In this document: in pieces, positions 42,692-54,285 of the stretch
Position numbering within the stretch: position 1 is the first letter of the stretch
How the letters are laid out: every line of letters starts with the position of its first letter
Source: Gammaproteobacteria bacterium
GTDB lineage: Bacteria > Pseudomonadota > Gammaproteobacteria > SZUA-152
DNA: 64,000 bases
Assembly: GCA_032250735.1 (NCBI GenBank)
Contig: JAVVEP010000002.1
Location: 189,293 to 253,292 of the forward strand
Direction of reading: 5' to 3'
Position numbers and translations under genes: made by a program
The notes under the pieces: generated by a model
Seen by the model: only the letters and a program-made list of their open reading frames with translations
The model's database searches: none
Told to the model about the DNA's origin: nothing

Positions 42692-43656
42692 GCCGGATTC
42701 GATGGATGTCAGTGGGTGTGGCCATGACCATCCTCACTACGCTCAGTGCCGGCTGCTCCCTCTGGTCGCCCACGCCACAAGAACCGCCTTACCAACTCAT
42801 CAATACCTGGGGTGGCAAAGGCGCGAACCCCGGCTGGTTCAACGAGCCCACCGGCATCGCCGTGTTTGGCAACGAGGTCTTCGTCAGCGACTCGCGCAAC
42901 GCCCGCATCCAGGTGTTCGATCTCGACGGCAACTACAAACGCGCCTTCGGCGAGGCGGGTGAGGCGCCCGGGCAACTGGGCCGTCCGATGAACCTGAGCG
43001 CCGCCCGCGGCGAACTTTATGTGACGGATTACTTCAACGACCGGATACAGGTCTACTCGCTGGACGGTCGCTTCCTGCGCAAGATCGGCAAGGCGGGCAG
43101 CGGCCCGGGTGAATTCGACGCACCCGGCGGCATAACCGTGGCGGGCAACGGCGACGTGTATGTAGCTGACTTTTACAATCAGCGCGTGCAACACCTGAAT
43201 GCCGATGGCGGATTCGTGCGCCAATGGGGCGTAACCCGCGAGGCGGGCATGCTCGGCGGCAAGCTCGGCTATCCCACCGACGTGGCGCTGAGTGCGGACG
43301 GAACGCTGTTCATCGCCGACGGTTACAATGACCGCGTGCTCGCTTTTGGGCCTAACGGAGAGTTGGCGGCCAAATGGGGCGGCCCCTTCGCCATGAACAT
43401 CCACGGCCCGTGGCATGGCTGGTTCGCCACCGTCACCGGCATCACCGTGGGACCTAAAGGCAACGTGTATGTCGCCGATTTCTACAACGACCGCGTGCAG
43501 AAATTCACCCCCGAGGGAGAATTCCTCAACGCCTTCGGCCTCCCCGGCGACGGGACCACGCACACCGCCATCGCCGTGGCGGTGAGTCATGACGGCAGCG
43601 TATTCGTGGCTGACTACGCCAACCATCAAATCCAGCAGTGGAGACGGGATGAGTAA
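42688..43656 (+). CDS. NHL-repeat lipoprotein
   Basis: 322 residues. A lipoprotein signal ends in the lipobox LSAGC (Cys about residue 23). About six NHL-type blades follow, each with phrases such as FNEPTGIAVFGNEVFVSDSR, QVYSLDGRFLRKIG and GNVYVADFYNDRVQKFTPEG, giving a predicted six-bladed propeller. Its orientation in the envelope and its ligand are unknown. Both ends overlap neighbours, so it belongs firmly to this operon. Confidence 0.87.
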   Translation: MSRIRWMSVGVAMTILTTLSAGCSLWSPTPQEPPYQLINTWGGKGANPGWFNEPTGIAVFGNEVFVSDSRNARIQVFDLDGNYKRAFGEAGEAPGQLGRPMNLSAARGELYVTDYFNDRIQVYSLDGRFLRKIGKAGSGPGEFDAPGGITVAGNGDVYVADFYNQRVQHLNADGGFVRQWGVTREAGMLGGKLGYPTDVALSADGTLFIADGYNDRVLAFGPNGELAAKWGGPFAMNIHGPWHGWFATVTGITVGPKGNVYVADFYNDRVQKFTPEGEFLNAFGLPGDGTTHTAIAVAVSHDGSVFVADYANHQIQQWRRDE

Positions 43657-43918
43657 GACCAGTAACATCGAAATCTTCACTGCGTCTCAATGCAACCAGT
43701 GCAGCCGCGCCGTGACCCTGGTGCAGTCCGTGATGGAAGAAATCGGCAATGACTGGATACAGTGGTGCCGGGTGGACGTGGTCGCCGAACTGGATTACGC
43801 GGTGTCCATGGGCGTGCGCGCCACGCCGGCCATTGCCATCGACGGTAAACTGGTGTTTACCGCGCTGCCGGCGCGCGACAAACTTTTACAGACTCTACAA
43901 AACGTCCGTAAATCATGA
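43649..43918 (+). CDS. Small thioredoxin-like protein, CNQC
   Basis: About 89 residues. A thioredoxin-fold start IEIFTASQCNQCSRAVTLV holds the CxxC pair, and VRATPAIAIDGKLVFTALP supplies the cis-proline (T-P) region. No signal peptide is seen, so it is probably cytoplasmic. The ATG at 43649 is chosen from family alignment by eye; the frame is open 20 codons further upstream inside the NHL gene. It ends in an ATGA overlap with the MerR-family gene. It could supply reducing power to, or take metal from, an operon partner. Confidence 0.85.
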   Translation: MSKTSNIEIFTASQCNQCSRAVTLVQSVMEEIGNDWIQWCRVDVVAELDYAVSMGVRATPAIAIDGKLVFTALPARDKLLQTLQNVRKS

Positions 43919-44349
43919 CGTATCGCATCGGCGACATCACCCAGCAGCTCGGCCTCTCCGCCGACACCCTGCGCTATTACGAAAAGATCGGGCTGCTGCC
44001 GAAGGTCAACCGCACGGCGTCGGGCATCCGCGTCTACAGCGACAAAGACATCTCCCGGCTCAGGTTCATTCAGCGCGCGCAAAAGATGAACTTCTCCCTC
44101 GCCGAAATCAAAGACCTGCTCGCCATGCGCACAGACCCGCAACACGCCCGCACCGAGGTGCGCGAACTGACGCGAAAGAAACTGACCGAGATCGAAGACC
44201 ACCTGCAAGACCTCACCACCCTGCGCAATGAACTGACCCTGTTGACCAACCTATGCGCCGCCAGTGAAGAGGGTTGCCCGATTATCGAGGGAATAGAGGA
44301 CAATGAGCGGAAGCAGCGGGCTGAGATCGACCCACACGCGCGACGATGA
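43915..44349 (+). CDS. MerR-family metal regulator of the rightward operon
   Basis: 144 residues. N-terminal MerR helix-turn-helix YRIGDITQQLGLSADTLRYY, then the dimerisation helix and a C-terminal metal loop NLCAASEEGCPIIEG with Cys 114 and Cys 121, as in CueR/CadR/ZntR relatives. Near residues 74-80, where Hg, Cd and Zn sensors have a Cys, it has DPQHART with no Cys, so its ligand set differs from the MerR at 38695. It is embedded in the operon it probably controls, with ATGA overlaps on both sides. Confidence 0.88.
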   Translation: MTYRIGDITQQLGLSADTLRYYEKIGLLPKVNRTASGIRVYSDKDISRLRFIQRAQKMNFSLAEIKDLLAMRTDPQHARTEVRELTRKKLTEIEDHLQDLTTLRNELTLLTNLCAASEEGCPIIEGIEDNERKQRAEIDPHARR

Positions 44350-45011
44350 AACCCTCACTTGCTGTCGCCCGGTTGTTGCTCCTCGGTGCCATCGTCGCCG
44401 CGCTGATCGGCGGCTATCTGCTGCTTGCGCGCACCGGCGCCCTCGCCTTTCTGGAAAACGGCCCCGCGCTGCAAGCGTGGCTGCAAGGATTGGGCATCAT
44501 CGGCCCGCTGGCCATCATCGGTCTGATGACCCTGGCCATTGTCATGAGCCCCATCCCCAGCGCACCCATCGCGCTGGCTGCGGGCGCGGCCTACGGCCAC
44601 ACGGCGGGTACGGCATACGTGCTCATCGGCGCGGAACTGGGCGCCGTCATCGCCTTCACCCTCGGCCGCCTCGCTGGCCTGGCCGCCGTGCAAAAGTGGC
44701 TGGGATCACAAATCATGCAACGCCTGCACGGCTCGCAAAACATGCTCATGCTGATCGTGTTCGGCTCCCGCCTGCTACCGTTCATTTCCTTTGACCTGGT
44801 GAGCTACGCCGCGGGCGTCACGCCTTTGCGCTTCTGGCGCTTCTGCCTCGCCACCCTCGCCGGCATCATCCCCACCAGCTTCCTGCTCGCCCACTTCGGC
44901 GCCGAGATGGCCTCGGGCGAGAGCGAACGCATCGGCACGACGCTATTGTTGCTCGGCATCGTGTCGCTGCTCGTCATCCTGCTACAGCGGTATTCGAAAC
45001 GCCGACAATAA
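44346..45011 (+). CDS. TVP38/TMEM64 (DedA-like) membrane protein
   Basis: 221 residues with about six hydrophobic segments. The VTT-domain signatures are LAAGAAYGHTAGTAYVLIGA with ELGAVIAFTLGR, and GSRLLPFISFDLVSYAAG, with the conserved Arg and Pro. Such proteins are inner-membrane and have been linked to lipid scrambling and metal stress, but no activity can be deduced here. It closes the operon; 59 bases follow before the glucosidase gene. Confidence 0.85.
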   Translation: MKPSLAVARLLLLGAIVAALIGGYLLLARTGALAFLENGPALQAWLQGLGIIGPLAIIGLMTLAIVMSPIPSAPIALAAGAAYGHTAGTAYVLIGAELGAVIAFTLGRLAGLAAVQKWLGSQIMQRLHGSQNMLMLIVFGSRLLPFISFDLVSYAAGVTPLRFWRFCLATLAGIIPTSFLLAHFGAEMASGESERIGTTLLLLGIVSLLVILLQRYSKRRQ

Positions 45012-45085
45012 ACGCCACCCACGTGTAAGAAAACCGGCCTACCGGCGACTACCACTGAAATCGTCAAAGTATGAAGGAGACGCCA

Positions 45086-47745
<2,660 letters not shown>

Positions 47746-47749
<4 letters not shown>

Positions 47750-48600
47750 GCGAACCAGATCAGCCACTACCCCCCGTCGAAATGCCCCACCCGCCGCACC
47801 GCAACCTGCTGCGCGGCCAGAAGGCGCTGGTGACCGGTGCCAGTTCCGGCATCGGCAAGAGCGTGGCCATCTATCTGGCGCAGGAGGGCGCGGACGTGGT
47901 GGTCAATTATTCCGGTAACGACAGCGCTGCGGCCGCGGTGGTGGACGAGATCAAGGCCAAGGGCGGCCACGCCATCGCCATCAAGGCCGATGTCTCGAAA
48001 GAGGACCAGGTGCAGGCCATGTTCCGACAGATGTTCGACGCCTTCGGCACCATCGACGTGCTGGTCAACAACGCCGGCCTGCAACAGGACGCCCCCTTCG
48101 ACGAAATGACCCTGGCCCAGTGGCAGCGGGTCATCGACGTCAACCTCACCGGCCAGTTCCTCTGCGCCCGCGAGGCCATCCGCGAATTCAAACGCCGCGG
48201 CGTGGTGGCGGAGATCTCCTGCGCCGCCGGCAAGATCATTTCCATGAGTTCGGTGCACGAGGTCATTCCGTGGGCCGGGCACGTCAACTACGCCGCGTCC
48301 AAGGGCGGCGTGATGCTCATGACCAAGAGCATCGCCCAGGAGGTCGCACCCTGGCGCATCCGCGTCAACAGCGTCTGCCCCGGCGCCATCCGCACGCCCA
48401 TCAACCGAGCGGCGTGGGAGACCCAGGAGGCCCACGACGACCTGATGCGCCTGATTCCCTACAAGCGCATCGGCGAGCCGGAAGAGATCGGCCGCGCCGT
48501 GGTGTGGCTGGCCTCCGATGACGCCGACTACATCAACGGCATCAGCCTGTTCATCGACGGGGGGATGACGCTGTATCCGGGATTCGCCACGGGTGGCTAA
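47746..48600 (+). CDS. Short-chain dehydrogenase, glucose 1-dehydrogenase-like
   Basis: 284 residues. NAD(P)-binding motif [20 protein letters not shown], structural VNNAG, and catalytic Ser-Tyr-Lys in [11 protein letters not shown] and YAASKGG. The insert [17 protein letters not shown] and the C-terminus [18 protein letters not shown] fit glucose 1-dehydrogenases of the Bacillus type, which oxidise beta-D-glucose to gluconolactone. It follows the glucosidase with a four-base overlap, so released glucose is a natural substrate. The N-terminal 25 residues are a proline-rich extension. Confidence 0.88.
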
Positions 48601-49378
48601 CAGGGAGTTGCGCGCCCACTGGCCCGAATACCTGATGGAGGCCTGGGGACTGGGCACCTTCATGCTGATGGCCGGAGTCTGCGTGACCCTGCTGGAGGCG
48701 GCCGGCTCGCCGCTGCGCGAGTGGCTGCCGAACGCCGATGCCCGCCGCGCCCTCGTCGGCCTGGCCATGGGACTGACCGCCGTGGGCATCATCTACTCGC
48801 CCTGGGGCCGGCGCTCCGGCGCCCACATCAACCCGGCGGTGACCCTTAGCTTTTTGCGCCTGGGCAAGATCGCCCGCACCGACGCGCTGTTCTACATCCT
48901 CGCCCAGTTCGCGGGCGGCACGGCGGGGGTGCTCGCCGCCTGGGCGCTGCTCGGCCAGCGCTTCGCCGCGTCGCCGGTCAGTTATGTCACCACCGTGCCC
49001 GGACCGGCCGGCGCAGGCATCGCCTTCGCCGCCGAATTCGCCATTTCGGCGGGCCTGATGCTGGCGGTGTTGTGGTTCCTGAACCACGCCCGCCTCGCCC
49101 GCTTCACCGGCCTGGCGGCGGGCATTCTCGTCGCCACCTACATCACGGTCGAAGCCCCGCTGTCGGGCATGAGCATGAACCCTGCGCGCAGCTTCGCCTC
49201 CGCCCTTCCCGGCGCGCACTGGACCGCGCTGTGGCTGTATTTCACCGCACCGGTGCTGGGCATGCTCGCCGCCGTCGAGGTCTACCGGCGCTGTAGCTCC
49301 ACGCGCCCCATGTGCGCCAAGCTCGACCACCCGGACAATAAACCGTGCATCCATTGCGGCCAGAAAGGCCGGTCATGA
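48593..49378 (+). CDS. Aquaporin/glycerol facilitator family (MIP) channel
   Basis: 261 residues with six membrane helices and the two half-helix NPA motifs: GAHINPAVTLSFL and GMSMNPARSFASA. A C-terminal extension after the last helix has four Cys (RRCSSTRPMCAKLDHPDNK, then CIHCGQKG), which suggests metal binding and is not usual for the family. The GTG start overlaps the end of the SDR gene by eight bases. Whether it passes water, glycerol or another small solute is not clear from the selectivity residues I could place. Confidence 0.9.
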   Translation: MANRELRAHWPEYLMEAWGLGTFMLMAGVCVTLLEAAGSPLREWLPNADARRALVGLAMGLTAVGIIYSPWGRRSGAHINPAVTLSFLRLGKIARTDALFYILAQFAGGTAGVLAAWALLGQRFAASPVSYVTTVPGPAGAGIAFAAEFAISAGLMLAVLWFLNHARLARFTGLAAGILVATYITVEAPLSGMSMNPARSFASALPGAHWTALWLYFTAPVLGMLAAVEVYRRCSSTRPMCAKLDHPDNKPCIHCGQKGRS

Positions 49379-50805
49379 ACCACGACTTCGACGCCATCGT
49401 CATCGGCTCCGGTGCGGGGGGCAGCGCCACGGCCTATCAACTGGCACGCCACGGCAAGCGCGTGCTGGTGCTGGAAAAGGGCGGGCGGCTACCACGCGAC
49501 GGCAGCACCCTCGACGTCCGCCAGGTGTTCGGCGAGGGCCGCTTCGGCAACAAACAGATCTGGCGCGACGGCCGGGGCGAAGTCTTCACCCCCGGCGAGT
49601 TCTACAACCTGGGCGGCAAGACCAAGTGGTACGGCGCAGCCCTGTTGCGCTTCATGCCCCACGAGTTCAAGGCCGACGCGGCACACCAATGCCTGCCCTG
49701 GCCCATCGGCTACGACGTTCTCGCGCCCTGGTACGACGAGGCCGAGCGCCTGCTCGGCGTACGCCACTTCGAACACGAGGCCGATTTGCGGCGCCTGATC
49801 GCGGGCATCACGGCACAGGGCGATTGGCGGGCCGAATCGCTGCCCCTCGGGCTTCGCCCCGCCATAATTTCCGACCTGCGTGAAGCCAAACATTTTGACG
49901 GCTTCGCCTCCGTGGCCGGCCACAAGGCCGACGCCGAGCGCAGCCTGTTGGAAAGCGTAACGACGACACCCGGCTGCGCGGTGAAACTCAACTATAAGGC
50001 CATTGGCTTCAGCCACGCCGACGGCGACCCCGCCACCCTCACCGGCGTGAACTGCCTGGGAGGCGCCCATTTCACCGCCCCGACCATCATCCTCGCCGCC
50101 GGAGCCATGAGTTCGCCACGGCTGCTGCAGGCCTATTTCAGTCACACTGGTCTGGAGGCCACCCTGCCCTCCGCGCGGCAGGCCGGCGCCCATTTCAAGA
50201 TGCACGTCAACAGCGCCCTGCTGGCCTTCGCGCCGCGCAAGTTTCGCGACGCGCTGCGCAAGACGGCTATCTTCTTCAACGACGCCTTTCCGCACAGCTC
50301 GGTGCAACCGCTGGGCTGGCTGGACGGCGAGATCCTCGCCACCCAACTGCCCGGCTTCGTGCCGGGTTTCGTCACGAAAGCGCTGGGCGCGCGGGCCTAC
50401 GGCTTTTTCGTCACCACCGAAGACGGCTCCACCCCCGACAACCGCATCACCGAGGGCACCGACGGCCCGGTGATGGACTACGACCTGGCCCGCCTCGGCC
50501 CGGCACGGACCGAACACCGCGCCGTGCTGCGCGCCTTCAAACGGGCGCTGCTGCGCCGCGGCCTGCTGAGCGCGGCGCGCCACATGGGTCCCGCCGGCAC
50601 CGCCCACGCCCTGGGCAGCCTGGTGATGGGCGACGATCCCGCACATTCCGTCGTCGATGCCCACGGCCGCGTCCACGGTCTGCGCAATCTATACGTCGCC
50701 GACGGCAGCGTCCTGCCGCGCTCCAGCCGGGTCAATCCGGCGCTGACCATCTACGCCTGGGGCCTGCGCCTGGGCGAGCATCTCGCCCCGGAGAACTCCG
50801 CATGA
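49375..50805 (+). CDS. GMC-family FAD-dependent oxidoreductase
   Basis: About 476 residues. The FAD-binding start is DAIVIGSGAGGSATAYQLAR with VLVLEKGG. A mid-region TIILAAGAMSSPRLLQ and the C-terminal LYVADGSVLPRSSRVNPALT are GMC signatures. Members oxidise alcohols or sugars; the substrate is unknown. The frame is open upstream to 49345 but the ATG at 49375 overlaps the aquaporin stop as ATGA and starts cleanly at the FAD motif. It ends in another ATGA overlap with the VOC gene. Confidence 0.88.
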   Translation: MNHDFDAIVIGSGAGGSATAYQLARHGKRVLVLEKGGRLPRDGSTLDVRQVFGEGRFGNKQIWRDGRGEVFTPGEFYNLGGKTKWYGAALLRFMPHEFKADAAHQCLPWPIGYDVLAPWYDEAERLLGVRHFEHEADLRRLIAGITAQGDWRAESLPLGLRPAIISDLREAKHFDGFASVAGHKADAERSLLESVTTTPGCAVKLNYKAIGFSHADGDPATLTGVNCLGGAHFTAPTIILAAGAMSSPRLLQAYFSHTGLEATLPSARQAGAHFKMHVNSALLAFAPRKFRDALRKTAIFFNDAFPHSSVQPLGWLDGEILATQLPGFVPGFVTKALGARAYGFFVTTEDGSTPDNRITEGTDGPVMDYDLARLGPARTEHRAVLRAFKRALLRRGLLSAARHMGPAGTAHALGSLVMGDDPAHSVVDAHGRVHGLRNLYVADGSVLPRSSRVNPALTIYAWGLRLGEHLAPENSA

Positions 50806-51827
50806 GAAAAAATGTTTCCCGCGCCGCAGGGCTGTTATTCCTGCTGTTGTTCCTTGCGCCTCTACACGCTGCGCCCCTGCATGCCGCGCCGGTCGTGCGC
50901 GCGGTGGATGCCGTGGGCATCACCGTCAGCGACCTGGAGCGCTCTCTGGCCTTTTACACCGGCGTGTTGTCCTTCGAGAAAGTGGGCGAGGTCGAGGCGG
51001 CCGGCACCGGCATCGAACGCCTCACCGGCGTGTTCGGCGCGCGGATAAAAACGGCGCGCCTGCGCCTGGGCGACGAATCCATCGAACTCATCGAATTCCT
51101 CGCGCCGCAGGGCCGCCCCATCCCGCCCGACTCGCGCAGCAACGACCGCTGGTTCCAGCACATCGCCATCATCGTCAGCGACATGCCGCGGGCCTACGCC
51201 CACTTGCGCAAGCATCGCGTGCGGCACGCCTCGCCCGGCCCCCAGCGCCTGCCGGACTGGAACCCCGATGCCGGCGGCATCGAGGCCTTTTATTTCCGCG
51301 ACCCCGACGGCAACCACCTGGAGATCCTGCATTTCCCGCCGGACAAGGGCGACCCCAAATGGCGCCGCGACGACGGCCGTCTGTTCCTCGGCATCGACCA
51401 CACCGCCATCGTGGTGGCCGACACCGACGCCAGCCTGCGCCTCTACCGCGACGCACTCGGCCTACGCGTCGCCGGCACGGCCGAGAATCACGGCATCGAG
51501 CAGGAGCGCCTCAACAACGTTTTCGGCGCGCGGCTGCGCATCACGGCGCTGAAGGCGGCGGTCGGGCCGGGCATCGAACTGCTGGAATACCTGGCGCCGC
51601 AAACCGGCCGACCCATGCCCGCCGATACCCGGGCCAACGATTTATGGCACTGGCAGACCCATCTCACGGTGGACAAGCCCGGCGACGCCGGCGCGGACTT
51701 GCGGCACAGCGGTGGGCACTGGGTCTCGCCGGGGGCGGTGGACACGGGCGGCGCCGGACTGGGATTTGACCACGGGCTGCTGGCGCACGACGCCGATGGC
51801 CACGGCCTGTTACTGATCGCCAAATAA
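50802..51827 (+). CDS. Exported protein with two VOC (glyoxalase-like) domains
   Basis: 341 residues. The signal peptide core LLFLLLFLAPLHAAPLHAAP includes a short repeat (PLHAA twice). Two vicinal-oxygen-chelate domains follow: residues 31-175 (VDAVGITVSDLERSLAFYTG ... FRDPDGNHLEILHFP) and 195-341 (IDHTAIVVADTDASLRLYRD ... HDADGHGLLLIAK). The metal ligands His/Glu can be placed in the first domain; the second lacks the final Glu of NHLEI. The reaction is unknown. It is translationally coupled to the GMC oxidoreductase. Confidence 0.85.
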   Translation: MRKNVSRAAGLLFLLLFLAPLHAAPLHAAPVVRAVDAVGITVSDLERSLAFYTGVLSFEKVGEVEAAGTGIERLTGVFGARIKTARLRLGDESIELIEFLAPQGRPIPPDSRSNDRWFQHIAIIVSDMPRAYAHLRKHRVRHASPGPQRLPDWNPDAGGIEAFYFRDPDGNHLEILHFPPDKGDPKWRRDDGRLFLGIDHTAIVVADTDASLRLYRDALGLRVAGTAENHGIEQERLNNVFGARLRITALKAAVGPGIELLEYLAPQTGRPMPADTRANDLWHWQTHLTVDKPGDAGADLRHSGGHWVSPGAVDTGGAGLGFDHGLLAHDADGHGLLLIAK

Positions 51828-51854
51828 ATAAACCTAAAAAAGAGGAGCCGACCC

Positions 51855-53969
51855 ATGGCCGTGCGCAAAGCCACTCCCAAAAAACAAACCCCTCCGCCCG
51901 ACCGCGGGGCCCCGCCTCTCATCCGCTTCGGCCGCGAGACCTGCGGCGACCTGGCCCAGGCCGAGCGCCGCGAGTGGTGGCTGAGCAACGGCCGCGGCGG
52001 CTACGCGGCGGGCACCCTCGCGCACACGCTGACGCGCCGCTATCACGGCCTGCTCATCGCGCCCGTCGAGCCGCCGCTGGGCCGCCACCTGGTGCTGGCC
52101 AAGGCCGACGCCACCCTCATCGACGGCGAACGCGAATGGCCCCTGTTCAGCAACCGCTGGACCGGCGGTGCGGTCGCGCCCGCGGGCCACGTGCATATCG
52201 AATCCTTTCATCTCGACGGCCGCCTGCCGGTATGGCGCTACGCCCTCGGCGACGTGGTTATCGAACAGCGCATCTGGATGGAGCACGGCCGCGACGCCAC
52301 CTGTGTCGCCTGGCGGCTACTGGGTAAACCGGGCCGCCCGCTGGCGCTGCGCGTGAGCCTGCTGGCCAATGCGCGCGACCATCACCATGTCATGGCGGCG
52401 GGCGGATTCGCGCCGAATATCCGGGTGGAGGGTACGGGCCTGCGGGTCACGCACCACGATCACTTCACCCTGAATCTGCTCCCCGAGGGTGGTACGCTGG
52501 AGGCGGACGCCACCTGGATCGAAGGCGTCGATCTGCCCGCCGAGCACGAGCGGGGCCTGGAGGACCGCGACAATCATCTGCGCGTGGGCACTCTGCATAT
52601 CGAATTGAAACCCGGCCACTGGACCGGGCTGACCGCCGTCCTCGACGGCGAACCCGCCATCGCCCTCGCCGAGTCCCTCGCCCAGGCGCGGGCGCGCGAC
52701 GCCGCGCTGTTGCAACAGGCGCGGCCGGCGTTGCCGGACGCGCCGGCGTGGATCGACCAGCTCGTGCTCGCCGCCGACAACTTTGTATTTGCCCGTCCCG
52801 CAAAAGAAGCGGCCGCCGACCGCAGCCTTTTCCCTTCTCCCCCCGGGAGAAGGTGGCCCGCAGGGCCGGATGAGGGCGATCCCAACGGAGAATCCATCAT
52901 CGCCGGCTACCCCTGGTTCGGCGACTGGGGCCGCGACACCATGATCGCACTGCCCGGCCTGGCGCTGGCCACCGGCCGCTTCGACACGGCCAAACGCATC
53001 CTCGCCACCTTCGCCCGCTTCGTGGACGGCGGCATGCTGCCCAACGTCTTCCCCGGCGCGGGCGGAACGGCGGAATACAACACGGTGGACGCGGCGCTAT
53101 GGTACGTCGAGGCGTGGCGCGCCTATGTCGAGGCCAGCGGCGACGATGCCACCCTGGCGGAGGTGTTTCCCGTCCTGGCGGAGATCATCGATGCCCACGT
53201 CCACGGCACCCGCTACGGCATCGGCGTCGACCCCGCAGACGGCCTGCTGCGCGCCGGCGAGCCCGGCGTGCAACTGACCTGGATGGACGCCAAGGTCGGC
53301 GACTGGGTGGTGACGCCGCGCATGGGCAAGCCGGTGGAGATCAACGCGCTCTGGTACAACGCGCTGTGCTGCATGGCCGATTTTGCGAAGCAACTGGGCC
53401 AGAACGTTAAGCCCTATACCGCGCTGGTGAAACGCACCAAGGCCGGGTTCCGGCGTTTCGTCAGTGCCGATGGCGGCGGCCTGCTGGACGTGCTCGACGG
53501 CCCGCACGGCGACGACGCCAGCATTCGTCCGAACCAGATCCTCGCCGTCAGCCTGCCCCACTCGCCGCTGACCAAAAAACAGCAACAGGCCGTGGTCGCC
53601 GTCTGCGCCCGGGTGCTGCTGACCTCGTATGGACTGCGCTCGCTGTCGCCCGGCCATCCCGATTATCGGCCATATTATTCAGGCGGCGTCTGGGAACGCG
53701 ACGGCGCCTATCACCAGGGCACGGTCTGGGCCTGGCTGCTGGGCCATTACGCCCTCGCCGAACACCGCGTCACCGGCGACGCCGCCCTGGCGCTGTCGCG
53801 CCTCGAACCGCTGGCCGATCACCTGCGCGACGCCGGGCTCGGCACTGTCAGCGAAATCTTCGACGCCGACCCGCCCCACCACCCGCGCGGCGCGCCGGCC
53901 CAGGCCTGGTCGGTGGCTTGCGCGCTGGAGGCGTGGTGGCGGATTTCGGCGTTGAACGGCCGGAAGTGA
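51855..53969 (+). CDS. Glycogen debranching-like enzyme (amylo-alpha-1,6-glucosidase)
   Basis: 704 residues with an N-terminal beta domain (EWWLSNGRGGYAAGTLAHTL then TRRYHGLLIAP, the GDE_N signature) and a C-terminal (alpha/alpha)6 domain with AGYPWFGDWGRDTMIALPGL, TYGIGVD-like RYGIGVDPADGLLRAG, WMDAKVGDWVVTPRMGKPVE and EIFDADPPHHPRGAPAQAWS. It should hydrolyse alpha-1,6 or related glucosidic bonds. A strong GAGGAG-type ribosome-binding site lies before the ATG, 27 bases after the VOC gene. Residues about 326-341 (FPSPPGRRWPAGPDEG) are encoded by an inserted palindromic repeat, described separately. Confidence 0.9.
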   Translation: MAVRKATPKKQTPPPDRGAPPLIRFGRETCGDLAQAERREWWLSNGRGGYAAGTLAHTLTRRYHGLLIAPVEPPLGRHLVLAKADATLIDGEREWPLFSNRWTGGAVAPAGHVHIESFHLDGRLPVWRYALGDVVIEQRIWMEHGRDATCVAWRLLGKPGRPLALRVSLLANARDHHHVMAAGGFAPNIRVEGTGLRVTHHDHFTLNLLPEGGTLEADATWIEGVDLPAEHERGLEDRDNHLRVGTLHIELKPGHWTGLTAVLDGEPAIALAESLAQARARDAALLQQARPALPDAPAWIDQLVLAADNFVFARPAKEAAADRSLFPSPPGRRWPAGPDEGDPNGESIIAGYPWFGDWGRDTMIALPGLALATGRFDTAKRILATFARFVDGGMLPNVFPGAGGTAEYNTVDAALWYVEAWRAYVEASGDDATLAEVFPVLAEIIDAHVHGTRYGIGVDPADGLLRAGEPGVQLTWMDAKVGDWVVTPRMGKPVEINALWYNALCCMADFAKQLGQNVKPYTALVKRTKAGFRRFVSADGGGLLDVLDGPHGDDASIRPNQILAVSLPHSPLTKKQQQAVVAVCARVLLTSYGLRSLSPGHPDYRPYYSGGVWERDGAYHQGTVWAWLLGHYALAEHRVTGDAALALSRLEPLADHLRDAGLGTVSEIFDADPPHHPRGAPAQAWSVACALEAWWRISALNGRK
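52831..52876 (+). repeat. Palindromic REP-like element inserted in frame in the debranching gene
   Basis: A perfect nine-base stem CCTTCTCCC/GGGAGAAGG with a three-base loop (52833-52853) is followed by GGCCC/GGGCC around GCA (52855-52867) and then CGGATGAGGG. This two-hairpin plus GGATGAGGG layout is that of a widespread proteobacterial intergenic repeat. The frame stays open through it. One copy was noticed in the window. Confidence 0.75.
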
Positions 53970-53983
53970 GGAGGCGATAAGCG

Positions 53984-54274
53984 ATGGAACACCGACTGCA
54001 CCAACGGATTCAGACCCATCTCGCGGCAGTGATTCACAACCACGTACCGTTGAAAAAAATCGTGGTGGTGCGCAATCTATCGCCGGACGGCGCCTTTCTG
54101 GAATTCGAGGACGGAGAGGGCCTGCCAACCAGCACAGGCCTCACCATTGAGTTCACCGATGCCGCGCTGGACGGCCTGCGCCTGGGCGCGCTGGTCGTAC
54201 ACGCCACGGGCCGCGGCATCGGCGTCATCTTCCACCACCGCAGCCCGCGCCTGGCCGAGTATTACGGCGCGTAA
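53984..54274 (+). CDS. PilZ-like domain protein
   Basis: 96 residues. The segment VVVRNLSPDGAFLEFEDGEG matches the (D/N)-x-S-x-x-G core of PilZ domains, and HQRIQTHLAAVIH could supply the RxxxR-type region, though that motif is weak. The rest forms a small beta-barrel pattern ending VIFHHRSPRLAEYYG. If genuine it may bind c-di-GMP, which would fit the EAL and HD-GYP proteins in this window. It begins 15 bases after the debranching gene and is probably co-transcribed. Confidence 0.7.
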   Translation: MEHRLHQRIQTHLAAVIHNHVPLKKIVVVRNLSPDGAFLEFEDGEGLPTSTGLTIEFTDAALDGLRLGALVVHATGRGIGVIFHHRSPRLAEYYGA

Positions 54275-54285
54275 TCTGTGACCCG

